From assembly GCA_022036555.1 (NCBI GenBank), contig CM039139.1, forward strand, positions 19,057,376 to 19,121,375: a stretch of 64,000 bases of DNA, given 5' to 3'. Below, piece by piece: positions 34,490 to 44,884 of this stretch (positions within the stretch are counted from its first letter, which is position 1; the number at the start of each line of letters is the position of its first letter). The notes under the pieces were generated by a model. It had not been told where the DNA came from, searched no databases, and saw nothing but the letters and a program-made list of their open reading frames with translations. Origin of the DNA: Microstegium vimineum (Eukaryota; Streptophyta; Magnoliopsida; Poales; Poaceae). A program made the position numbers and the translations under genes.

Positions 34490-34578
34490 CTCCCTTCGTC
34501 TTATTGAAAGTGTCACTAAAAACTGTGTTTTCCTCATAAACACGATTTTCAAAAGACATTCTCTATGGACGGACGGAA
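34490..34578. mobile_element. Short Stowaway-like MITE
   Basis: 89 bp. The left end CTCCCTTCGTCTTATTGAAAG follows TA; the right end GGACGGACGGAA precedes TA (34579-34580). The interior pairs GTGTTTTCC with AACACGATTTTC-type words. Short but with recognisable ends. Confidence 0.5.
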
Positions 34579-36406
34579 TACGTATGAACATGCATATGCC
34601 CGGGATGAGACAGACACGAATATATACGATATGTGCGCTGGCTTGATCGGTGAATGTATTCCCTGACGTTCTGAGGAGTCAAACATGATAAACTTTGACT
34701 GTAATTATTTGAAAATTTGTTAACAATGAGACAAAATAAGTATCATTATATAAGTTATAGAATTTATTTTTATAATAAATTTATTTGAACAAACCTGATC
34801 TAGCTTGACCGATCCGTTTTCTATATTGTATTCTTTCGTGGATGCCACACACACGGGGCGGGCCAACCAACATTATTTGTCATACATATCACGTTGAAAA
34901 GGACGAGTGGTACGGTGAAAAAAAAAGTAAGCGGTAACGTTTTCACGTCGTCAGCTCACCAATCCCGCATATTTTACCGTCTACTACTAGTTCCGATCCG
35001 CGCGCAGCCGGACTGTTGTTTTGAAATCCATGGTATACAGTAGGTCGGTCTCACAGCTAGCGTCACACAATTAACCTATATACATATATACATGGAAGAA
35101 CTGGTGGTTTTCGTCGATCATCAGCCTGGTAAACTAGCACATGCATGTGGTTGTGGCATGCATGCGCTCGATCTGCGGTCTGGACGACGGACGTCACCAC
35201 GTAGTACTCGTCTTGCAGCGTCGCCGCGCCTGACGCGCGCAGTCCGGTCGTTGGTCGAGACGGGGTGTACGTACTGATCCGACCGACCTGTGCGTGCGCG
35301 GCTGCTTTGTCCGGCCGCGCCGGTGGTCCGCGGACCGTGCGGCCCCGTCCGTCCTGGAATTGCAGCATGCATGCGTGGCTGGAATAGCATCCATCAGTGA
35401 ACACGGAGATCGACACGCACGCACAGAGGCACTACGAGCTTACGACGTACGTACTAGTAAGCGGTAAGGCCGGCCGGGTCGTCCCCGATCCGGCGATGGA
35501 TCGACCCCGTCACGGCTGGCTGGGACGGCCGGCCGGTGCAACTCGATCGGCAGCAACACAGATCTATCTTTGGCCGTCCTTGGTCACCCATGCATATATC
35601 GATCTATCCGAGTACGTAGCTAGCACGTACGTTGCCACCGGGACACACTGTAATATATATCTGTATTATTGGTAGTACGTCGATCTGTGGGATTCGGAAC
35701 AACACGGCCGGCGGACTGCATGCACATGCACCTGCCTGGCGGTTTCGCAAGTACACTACTCTGTGTGTTACGTTAATCAATCAATCAACTTGCATTGCGA
35801 CGAGACTAGCTAGCTAGGCCGGCCAACAACAACGACAGTGGTTTCAAATATCTATCTATATATGCCACATGTATATATGCGTGACGGTTGGTCCTCACGA
35901 ATTGTTTTCATGAGGATAAAACCATATTTCGTGTCGGTATTTTCACTCTCACGAAATATCAGTTTTCTGGTAGTGTATGGAACGAATGAAAACAGCTGCA
36001 ACCTGCAATATATATGTAGAGTACTAGAGTGTATGTACCTTTTTTTTTCTTCTTCTTCTCAAATACCAAAAATCACTATGAAAAACAGCTGTTGTCGTCT
36101 GTTGAATCAAAGCTGATGAGGGGTGCAGCAGAGCAGAACGGCCATATACATGCATGGCCTCATGCCTTGCGTCATTAACTTAGTATATCTCTATTATAAT
36201 TGAAATCTTCTAAAAGAGTGAGAAGCCTGGTTCTCACCCTGACCCACAGGCAGGCTTCCCACCCTCTGCGTCACTCATCAATCCACCTCGTGTCACATCC
36301 CCCGTCTACCTTTCCCTCTCAACTCGGTAATCGAAGATCGCAAATTAAAAAAATGAATCGGAAAAAAATCGAAAAAAACAGCAAGCCGCCGCCGCCTGCA
36401 GCGCTC

Positions 36407-36665
36407 CACGAGTACAGAACCGGCTTTTAACCCCGGTCTGTAAGGGCCTTTAGCCTCGGTGCCTGAACCGGAACTAAGGATTGGGGACTAAATGTCCCCC
36501 CCTTTAGCCCGGTTCGCAGGCCCGGGGCTAAAGCTCGACCTTTAGCCCCGGTTGATAATACCAACCGAGGCTAAAGGGTGCGCCAAGTGGCGCAGGCGGG
36601 CCACTCGTGGCAGCACCCTTTATCCCCGCTTGGTATTACCAACCGGGGCTAAAGACCCTTTTTTT
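36407..36665. repeat. CACTA left terminal/subterminal repeats
   Basis: Begins CACGAGTACAGAACCGG. Contains repeated forms of CCGGGGCTAAAG and its inverse (for example about 36520-36580 and 36625-36655). Such clusters are the usual transposase-binding subterminal regions of CACTA elements. Confidence 0.65.
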
Positions 36666-36798
36666 TTCTTTTCTGATTTTGGTATTTCTTATTTTGGTTT
36701 TTCAATTAAATTAGGTATTCAAATGTGTGTATTCTACGCTTCTAATACATGTATTCACACACTTATAAGTTACTTTCAAACATTAAACACAAATAAAC

Positions 36799-37614
36799 TG
36801 TTGACACCGTTTTTTATACGTGTCAATATGAACCGGATGCACTGATCGATGGAAGGTTGGTTGCTGTTCCTTATCGGCATCATGATACCGCTATCAGGTT
36901 GCCGATAGAAGCAGAAGATTGAAGAAGCATCGAAGATAAAAAGAAGGATATTTGCCGATCGGAAAGTGCTGCCGATGGAAACAGGAAAACATTGCCGATC
37001 AGAAATGTAGCCGATGGATGCAGAAAGATATGGCTGACGTCAGTAGAAAGCTGCCGATGACAATAAAAGAAGGTTGCGGATTGAGGGGATCTGCCGATGG
37101 AAGGTTTCATCGTAAGGAAGATGGATAAGGAAACTAGTGGTTTTTATGCTAGCATTATTATTGTAGTTTAAGTCCGACTCTTGCACGAGTCGTTTATTTC
37201 CTTAAAAATAGGAGTTTTGTTTAGGTATGAGTCGTGTCTGTTTACAACTCCTTTTACCGGAGTATAAATATGTACCCAGGGGAGGTATAAATCAATATAT
37301 CCAATACAATCAAACAAATCTATTATTTTCATCTTACTTTTCAGCATCTACCTTTTTTCGCATTAGTTATAATCTACCTACGAGTTCTTACGATCTCGAC
37401 GGGCTGCATCTACAAGATCTCCGTCTACCTCGCGAGTTCCGCTTTTTGAGCAATCTGAGCCTTGACGTCCGGGCGTATCGCTGTCGTCTTGTTCATTGTT
37501 GTTCTAGTTATTGTCCTTGTTGATTAACTGGTCAAATCAACTGGCACACCTTTGGATATCGAGTTCGGGTATAAGACCGAGGTGTTCGCAGATCCGACGC
37601 TTTTTGTGTCGACA
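36799..37614. mobile_element. Solo LTR (816 bp) inside the CACTA element
   Basis: Starts TGTTGACACCG and ends TGTGTCGACA. It is bordered by the perfect 5 bp repeat TAAAC on both sides (36794-36798 and 37615-37619). No internal retroelement sequence is present, so it is a solo LTR left by LTR-LTR recombination. The 5' part has several TGCCGAT/GCCGATGGA motifs (36895-37100). A TATA-like stretch, GTATAAATATG, lies near 37261. The parent family was not identified. Confidence 0.85.
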
Positions 37615-37989
37615 TAAACTATGAAACTCTATAAGTATAATATATATATATGCACATAAAATTTACATCATTATTCATTGTTACTTGACTTAAGACACGA
37701 ATGCTCTCGCCACTTAAATATCATACAGATGTTCGTCTTGATTTGGCTTGAGTGGGACGGTCGGGTCCTAATAGAAGTCGCCTCCAAGTTTGACCACTTT
37801 TTCAAGAAAAAATCCAGCAAATGTCTCTTGAATTCCTTTGAGGCGGTCTTCTTTCAACACTTGTTGCTGCAACCATAGCGTCTTCAATTTGCATTATAAA
37901 GAAACAAGTGTTAATATACATAAGATTAAGTTAATAGCAATAAATAAATAAAATGGATGTATTATATATACATATCACATACTTTTAGA

Positions 37990-38670
37990 TTCTCTGTAAG
38001 ATTTCTTCTTGCATACACCGTGAGGTACTCGCAAACGTAGTATCCACACAGATTGTTGCCTTGTGGATGCCTTAGAATCCACTGTAAGATATGAAAGATT
38101 ACCATCGTCATCATACGCATATGTTAAAGCATGATAAGGTAACATATTACGAGAGCTAGTAGAACTTACATGTAACATACGAGGACCCTGTAGTGTCTCT
38201 TCTAGTTCCGGACGGTGTTTCGGGACGAATCAATCCCAAATCCTGCTCAATAATTGGATCATTACTTAATTAACTCTTGCAATGTAGTTAAAGAGCAGGA
38301 ATCCATATTTAAAGATCAAAGTTACCCCTTGATAATGTCTATCATATCTTGGTAATCTCCCGGTGGTTTTCTCAATGAGTCAAAGATTATATATGCACTT
38401 CTTCTCATATCGATGACTATGAGTATCCAGTGAAAACTGCATTTGTTTATAGAGTCAACATATATATCTTTATACTGAATTGAGTAATAAGTAAGACAAA
38501 TTGTGCAAACGATAACAACACTCACCCAAAGTTGTAGGGGAAGAGTATATATTGTCTGGTCTTTTGGTTGACGAAGAACCTCTGTAAATTCCGCTTCGTT
38601 TGAGGTATCCATTGATCGCGGGGAGTGTTTGGATCCGAGAATATGATTGATGGATCAATGAAACCAATTT
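37990..38670 (-). pseudogene. Ulp1-like cysteine protease of the CACTA element
   Basis: Minus-strand exons encode the C-terminal catalytic region of a transposon-borne Ulp1/SENP-type protease. Exon about 38526-38667 contains FVNQKTRQYILFPYNFG. Exon about 38328-38436 contains the histidine HWILIVIDMRR and SLRKPPGDYQDMIDII. A short exon near 38170-38243 has an in-frame TGA. The exon about 37990-38082 has HPQGNNLCGYYVCEYLTVYAR with the catalytic Cys context. Such domains are common second genes of plant CACTA elements; their cellular role is not established. The N-terminal part was not recognised. Confidence 0.7.
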
Positions 38671-38699
38671 CCGTGTCTCCCTTACGTTTGAGCATTAAC

Positions 38700-39405
38700 A
38701 CTTAGAAACTTAGAGTTAGGCACACTTGAGGTAGACACAGTGTCTTTGTGTGACTAATAAAAGGGTTTAGGGTAGACACTTAGGGGTTTATAGGCACACT
38801 TAGGGTATAGACACTTAGTCTTTGTGTGACTAATAAAATGGTTTAGGGTAGGCACACTTAGAGTGTGTGTAAACCCTAAACAAATGAAAGGTCTAACAAA
38901 TAAAAGATCTATATAATTAGGGTTTGGGGTAGACACTTAGAGTTTTGCACTCTAACAAATAAAAGATAGATTTATACAATTAACTACAAATAATTAAACG
39001 TATCTATTTCTCTAACAAATAAGAGGGCTCTATACATATTTTATTAGCAATATAATGATTTGTGTGTGTGATTTGTGTGTAAACCCTAAACAAGTGTGTG
39101 TATGTGTGTGTAAACCCTAAACATAGATCAATTTCTCTAACAATACATATATCAAAAGCATAAATGTGGTCCACACATAATATACATTACTAAAACTAAA
39201 TCAATTTCCTAAAACTAAAATACAAACAAAATCAATTTCCTAAAACTAAAATACATTACTAACATAAATCAATTTCCTAAAACTAAAATACATTACTAAC
39301 ATAAATCAATTTCCTAAAAAACTAAAATACATTACTAACATAGATCAGATCAATTTCATTCCTAAAACTAAAATATATTACTAATATAATTAACAATCAC
39401 CACTT
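38700..39405. repeat. AT-rich tandem repeats in CACTA spacer
   Basis: 38700-38960 repeats GTTTAGGGTAGACACTTAG and TGTGTGACTAATAAAA units. About 39190-39370 repeats an approximately 36 bp unit with ATCAATTTCCTAAAACTAAA and ACATTACTAACATA parts. 39060-39120 is a TGTGTGTAAACCCTAAAC repeat. No coding capacity. Confidence 0.7.
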
Positions 39406-39531
39406 CATTTTTTTGCACAAATTAAATCGAATAATACCCTAGCTTCTTTCTTTCTCTCCTTCTTCCTTCCTCTTTTCTTCCTTTCTTCTTTCTTTTTCTG
39501 ATATATCTTTCTTTCTTGTTTTCTTTCTTCT

Positions 39532-39912
39532 CTACCTTTTTCCCGTCTCTTCAAATGGCGGCGGCCGGCGGCAGGCTCGGGCGCGCGGGCGCGACGGAGG
39601 CGGGCGCGATGGAGGCGGGCGCGACGATGGCCGGACTACTCGCGGGTGGCCGGAATTTGTGCGCGACGGCGCGGCCGGCGGTGGCGAGAGGATGTCGTGA
39701 GGCGGCGAGGAGACGGCCGTTGCGGGGCCGTTGCGGACGCCGGTGCGGAGGCGGATCGAGGTGGCGGCCGGCGCTAGCGCAAAAGTTGGCGGCGGCGGCG
39801 ATGAGCTCGATCTCGACGACGTCTCTCGCTCACGGTTGAAGGAAGAACAGGGAGCTATGAGGGAGGAAGAGAGGGAGCCGAGCTTATATAGGATGAGACT
39901 TGGTATTACCAA
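39532..39912 (-). CDS. Unrecognised Pro/Ser/Arg-rich open frame in the CACTA element
   Basis: 126-codon GC-rich frame beginning MVIPSLILYKLGS, with long Pro, Ser and Arg-rich stretches (RPPPSRPPPSRPRAR). A TATATAAG-like box lies within its start region on the minus strand (near 39885-39892) and an ACCAACCGGGGCTAAAG repeat just upstream (39908-39925). This is the layout expected for the first exon of the transposon's second gene, but no domain is recognised and the region may be non-coding. Confidence 0.3.
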   Translation of the reverse strand: MVIPSLILYKLGSLSSSLIAPCSSFNRERETSSRSSSSPPPPTFALAPAATSIRLRTGVRNGPATAVSSPPHDILSPPPAAPSRTNSGHPRVVRPSSRPPPSRPPPSRPRARACRRPPPFEETGKR

Positions 39913-40607
39913 CCGGGGCTAAAGTCATGTTTAGGCGCCAAACCAAATTTACTTTCCAGATTTCAGGGTTTTGGTATTGTATATAGTTTTTATCTTTATA
40001 AATTGCTCTAGCTCTTGTTAAAATCAATATAAATTAAATACATGGCACAATTTTTTTTAAAAATAACCATTGCATTTCCTTTTGCTTTATTATACACTAG
40101 AAAAATGAATAACATAAAATCTTTTACCATTTGTATAATATCAAATATAAATGTAACTAACTATTAGTATTTGGTTAATGCAAAAGTATATTGTTCAATT
40201 AAAAAAACTAAAATGCTTGGTTACCAACAGAAAATTAGTTTATGCATTATTTTAACGTTAATCCTTTTGTTTTTCACCATTAATTGTCCAATTATGCGAC
40301 AAATAGGTTTACCATTAAATAGGAAATTATTAATGAGACACTAAATGACCTCATATGAAATTTTTTCGAATACAAATGTTTTAGAACTCATCAATATCTA
40401 TGTTTTTTTTAGTAGTTCATATTTCTATTTGAGGAAGTGTTAGTAAACATTAGTCACAAAATCTTGAAGATAGAAAAGAAGTATTAGTAACCATTAATTA
40501 GTCACTAAATGCAAAATTGACCAAATACAAATGTAGATCTTTATTTATTTGACCAAAATGACCAATACACATGTCACTTGATCAACATCACTGCTAAGCT
40601 AGCTACA

Positions 40608-41649
40608 TCAAGCGGGCACATTAGTGATCTTCTTCTTGACATATGTCCCTTGGTCATGATCATGTCGTAACCATGGAGTGTCCTCGGCATTTAGAATTAT
40701 GCTTGGGTCTTTGGTCACACTGAATGGCGCAATTCGGTCATCCCTTTCGTAAAGTTCTGACATGTCTGAGTTGTCCTCAATTCCCAAAATATTTCTTTTC
40801 CCTGAAAGAGCTATGTGACGCTTGGGCTCATTGATGCTTGATTTGTCATCGTTTTTTCCTTTCTTTGGTTTTGTAGACACGTCTTTTACATAGAACACCT
40901 GATTCACATCAGCAGCAAGGACGAATGGTTCGTCTTTGTACCCAATAGTGTCGAGGTCCACTGTTGTCATCCCATAATCCTTGTCAATTGTTACCCCGGC
41001 TCCGGTCATCTTCACCCATTGGCACTTAAACAAAGGGACTTTAAAATTAGGTGCATAGTATAGTTCCCAAATCTCAACTATGCGGCCATAATATGTTTGC
41101 ATTTTTCCATTTGGGTCAATGGCATCTACGCGGACACCACTGTTTTGGTTGGTGCTCCTTTTATCTTGGTCTACCGTGTAAAATATATTTCCATTTATCT
41201 CATAGGCTTTGTACGTGAGGATGTGCCATGATGGTTGTCTAGCCAAGAAATACAGTTGGTCATCAATATTGTCATCACCAACAAATTTTTTGCGCAACCA
41301 ATCGCCGAAAGTTTTCATGTGTTCACGCATAATCCAAGCTTCATTCTTCCCTGAAAACTCGGATCATAGGAACTTCTTGTGTACCTCGACATACGGCTCC
41401 ACCACGGAGGAGTTTTGAAGAACTGTGTAGTGTGCTTTGTTGAAATAATCATCCCCCGTACAGATATATGTTTTCTTCCCTAGTGTTCCTTTCCCACTAA
41501 GTCTCCCCTCGTGTCTTGATTCAGGAACACCAATTGGGTCAAGGTCGGGAATATAGTCAACATAGAACTCAATGACCTCCTTTGTCCCGTAGCCCTTGGC
41601 GATGCTTCCTTCTGGGCGAGCACGTTGGTGAACATATTTTTTCAGGACT
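40608..41649 (-). pseudogene. CACTA transposase, 3' part (DUF4218 end and DUF4216)
   Basis: Continuation of the TNP2-type transposase interrupted at 41650 by the gypsy insertion. Recognisable pieces are KKYVHQRARPEGSIAKGY and YICTGDDYFNKAHYTVLQNS (DUF4218/DUF4216 boundary), a TGA stop near 41365, then the long frame 40608-41330 with DUF4216 features (FKCQWVKMTGAGVTIDKDYG, PFVLAADVNQVFYVKD) and a natural end at 40608. These domains normally follow the tnp2 domain in plant CACTA transposases. Two or more stops make it non-functional as it stands. Confidence 0.8.
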
Positions 41650-41654
41650 CCCAT

Positions 41655-42978
41655 TGTCGGTGTTATGACCCGGGGGTCAAGACCACCAACTAGTAAATTT
41701 GTATATCGCGTGCTCCCTCTCTCAGATGTGATGCAAGATGGACACAAGGTTTATCCTGGTTCGGGCAAAGAAGGCCCTACGTCCAGCGGGGGAGGATGAC
41801 TTGTATTATCTCGCACCCAAAGTGCTCGTACAGGGGGGGGTACAAGCTGAGTTACACGGGTTTGCTCGGAGTGAGCTGCGGCCTAAGGCTAGCAGGGCTG
41901 CCCTAGGCGATGGGTTGGCTATTCGAGGGGTCGATCGAGCAGCGGAGTGTGTGGAGTGTGAGTATCAGAGCTGATGTCTGAGTGTGGAGTCCGAAAAAGT
42001 TCATCGGATCCCCATCTTCTACGTCGGCGTCCCCTTTTATAGACCAAGGGGAAGGCCGAGGGTACAGGGTCCTAAACTGTTGTGGCATGAGCAGCGTGTC
42101 TATGGCATAGTGCTGACGAAGGGACGTCGAGCACTGTGGCAGCAGGGCCTTCCCGTCCTTCCGGCGCTCCGGGTCGTGGTGGCAGTAGAAGTCGTCGCAG
42201 CACGTCGCGGCACAGCTTCCGCCGACAGGCGCGAATCCCACAGCTGAAACGAGACGGGGCGGATGGGGCGGGGCCCATACTGGAGTTGTTGGAGGGAGGG
42301 GTCGAGCCCCTCGGTCGAGGAGGGGGGGTCGAGCCCTGCGCGGCTCTGTCGTATTCCCGAAGACATTGTCCATGGCTGTACTGTTCACGTCTCGATGGGT
42401 GCTTCTGGAGTCTGTACTCGCATCATGGCGGCAGTAGCAACACAGTTGACAGGAATTAGGAACATGACGGAGAGGTGTTGGATTTGACCGTGGTCATGGG
42501 TGCCCATGGCGTTAGGCGGATTTACTTTAACCCATGCCGGGAGCAGTTGGGCTGATCGAGCCTCCCGTCCGGGGGTCGTTCGTTCGACCCCTGGTCCGTC
42601 GCTCGTCGTCGAGGTAGGGTCGGAGCAGAGGCGGAGTCGGAGGGATCGAAGTAGAGGCCGAGGGGTCGTTCGTTCGACCCTCGGTTCGTCATTTGATGTC
42701 GAGGTGGAGGCCGAGGGGTCGAACGTTCGGCCCCTCGTCTGTCATTCGGCATCGAGGTGGAGACGGAGGGGTCGTTCGTTCGGCCCTTCGTCCGTCTCTT
42801 TCCGTCAAGGTGGGCCGGGCCGCGACTTGTTGCCATAGCCGGTGAAGGGGGCCTTCACGTGATGGGCCTTTCCTTATTGACTTGAGCAGTGGGCTGGTTC
42901 CTGTCTTAAAAATGGTTGCTATGTTTTAGCGTTAATTTATCGAAGGGTTTAGGGTACCCCTTACCTTCGTACCCGACA
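41655..42978 (-). repeat. 3' LTR of the gypsy element
   Basis: 1324 bp, TGT...ACA ended. It is highly similar to the other LTR but has scattered substitutions and a local duplication near 42298-42330 (a GTCGAG/CCCCTCGG unit) that explains its greater length. The adjacent internal sequence on the minus strand (GGCCTCGGGGGCTAC) is the candidate polypurine tract. Confidence 0.93.
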
Positions 42979-43289
42979 GTAGCCCCCGAGGCCCTAGAGG
43001 AGTGATTGAGAACTCCTCTGGGGGCTACGATATATGCTTTCTCGGAGGGAGTAAGGATTACCCGAAGGTTTTGTCCTTGACCTGCAGGGTTAGTGAGAGG
43101 TTCGATTCTCCGTGGGGTGCGCGCGAGCGCACCCCGCGGGGGTAGCCCCCGAGGCCCCAGAGGAGTGATTAAGAACTCCTCTGGGGGCTATGATGTGTTG
43201 TATCAAGGGGATTTAAGGTTACCTGGAGATGTGGCGCCCTATCGAGGGGTCGACCTCGTCCGCCAGGTTGTGGGCGTTCCTTTTCCTGA

Positions 43290-44465
43290 AAAGAGGAGTG
43301 TTCGAGGGCGGCTGTCGAACCCTACCGAGGGCCAGCCTTCGCTCCCTCGAGCATAACTGGAGTCAGAGCGCCCCACCCGAGAGGTCGGCTCTGTCTGCCA
43401 GGTCACGAGTGTTTTCGACCCTCTTTTGTCGAGGGGTGCCGTGCGTAGTCGGGCCCTCGAGCCCTCGAATGGCTAGGCCTTCACTGCCTCATAACGTCCT
43501 TCCCACGGATCCTTGCGTTCGGATTGTGGGGTGAAGAGCATCGTGCTTTCCTCGTTAGGACGAGCCCGAAGTCCTCGGTGAGCTGTTGTCGGGCATGATT
43601 CCATTAAAAATGGTGCCCAGTACGGGTAAAAATCCGAGTGAGAACTCGTGCCCCATTCGATAGGGGTCGACTAGTGGCCCGGAGGCGTTCTCATTTAAGT
43701 AAGACCATATGGCTTACTAAGCACGACCATATGGATTACCAAGGTGCCAACCCCATTCGATAGGAGTTGGTGGCTCGATGCCTCCCAGCGTAGGGATCCT
43801 TAGGTATTCCTTGGTTATGCCTCGGATATGTCCCAGGGGACCTCGAGAGTTCGTTCTCGAGCTAGGGGCATGCGCCTGGCCCCCCCGGGACATCCCTGAC
43901 TCGCGTACTCGAGGGCGGCTGTCGAACCCCGTTCGTGGAGCCAGCCTTCGCTCCTCAAGATTTAGGGGTGGACCTGAGTCCGTTCACCATGGGTCCTTCA
44001 TGACCTCAGGTACTCGAGGGCGGCTGTCGAACCCTATGTAAGGGCCAGCCTTCGCTCCCTCAAGATTTGACGGATGGTTCGTCATCCGACGCTATCCTTA
44101 GGAGGAGGAGTCCTGCCTTGTGGAGCGCCGAGGGGGAAGAATGGGTAATTATATTGAACTTGGGGACATACCTGTGCCTTTGCCCATTGGGCTGGAGCTC
44201 TCGAGGGAGGCTGTCGAACCCCATGAAAGGGCCAGCCTTTATCCCTTCGAGGCCGGGGAGTGGACCGGAGTCGACGACCCGAGGTCTCCTCAGATCTTGG
44301 GTACTCGAGGGGGGCTATCGAGCCCGTTCGTAGGCCGGCCTTTGTCCCCTCGAGATTTTGGGGGTGGACCGAAGTCCTGACCCGAGGTCATTTCTGCCCT
44401 CAGGTACTCGAGGGTAACTGTCGAACCCTCTTTTGAGGGCCAGCTCTCGCTGCCTCAAGATTCCT
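43290..44465. repeat. Tandem repeat of about 100 bp in the gypsy 3' spacer
   Basis: At least six imperfect units start near 43297, 43908, 44012, 44199, 44302 and 44404. Each has CTCGAGGGCGGCTGTCGAACC, then GGCCAGCCTTCGCTCC, then a CTCAAGATT-like end. They lie between the candidate polypurine tract and the plus-strand gene. Tandem repeats in the 3' spacer are known from Tat-lineage elements. Confidence 0.8.
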
Positions 44466-44884
44466 TACCTCCGAAGATAACGCTTCCGGCCGTGCGCCTT
44501 TTTAGGCGATATCCGTTCGGCGCAACAGTGGCAGTTGCAGGGCGGAGTGCGGTGCGGAGCCCGACGATGGGATAGAATGCCTTATCCTGGAGGAATAGGA
44601 GGAAGGGGAGTACAGGCACATTAAATGCAGAGTTTCTCTTGCCTGTTTTGCCGGATCCGTCCGTTGGTCTCCCGCTTATAAATGGCGAAGGTGAGGAGTC
44701 GGGTGCTTTTTTCGCGCACTTGCCTTCCCTGCCTCCTTGCCATCGCCTTTCCTGCCTCCTTCTCCCCGCCATTGCCTTAGACGCCCTGCGAGCCAGACCT
44801 CTGCGCACGCGAGAGAGAAAGAGAGGGGAGATTGGGAACGTACCTTCCGCCTCCAAGCCCGAGCGCACCAACCTTCTCGTTCCC

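Larger units (their letters stand above)
32181..36406. other. Intergenic region without supported genes
   Basis: Over 4 kb of AT-rich spacer between the LINE and the CACTA element. It holds simple repeats (32471-32495, 32843-32870), two small MITEs (34326-34446, 34490-34578), decayed Stowaway-like sequence near 34660-34790 and many CGTACG/GGCCGGCC words (35400-35830). Small open frames on both strands show no domain, leader peptide or splice pattern that would support a gene. Confidence 0.5.

Noticed and set aside
35063..35424. Overlapping minus-strand frames of 76-117 codons
   Set aside because: Cys/His/Arg-rich composition from CGTACG-type DNA, no recognisable domain, and three competing frames.
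36074..36090. CACTATGAAAAACAG as an alternative left end of the CACTA element
   Set aside because: The site at 36407 matches the right end better (CAC-GAGTACAGAA against CACTAAGTACAGAA) and is followed by the same CGGCTTTAACC block. The 36074 site has neither a matching partner nor a matching 3 bp flank.
36187..36350. Helitron-like 5' end (TCTCTATTATAATT)
   Set aside because: No 3' hairpin with CTAG end or Rep/helicase sequence could be found; a chance match is more likely.
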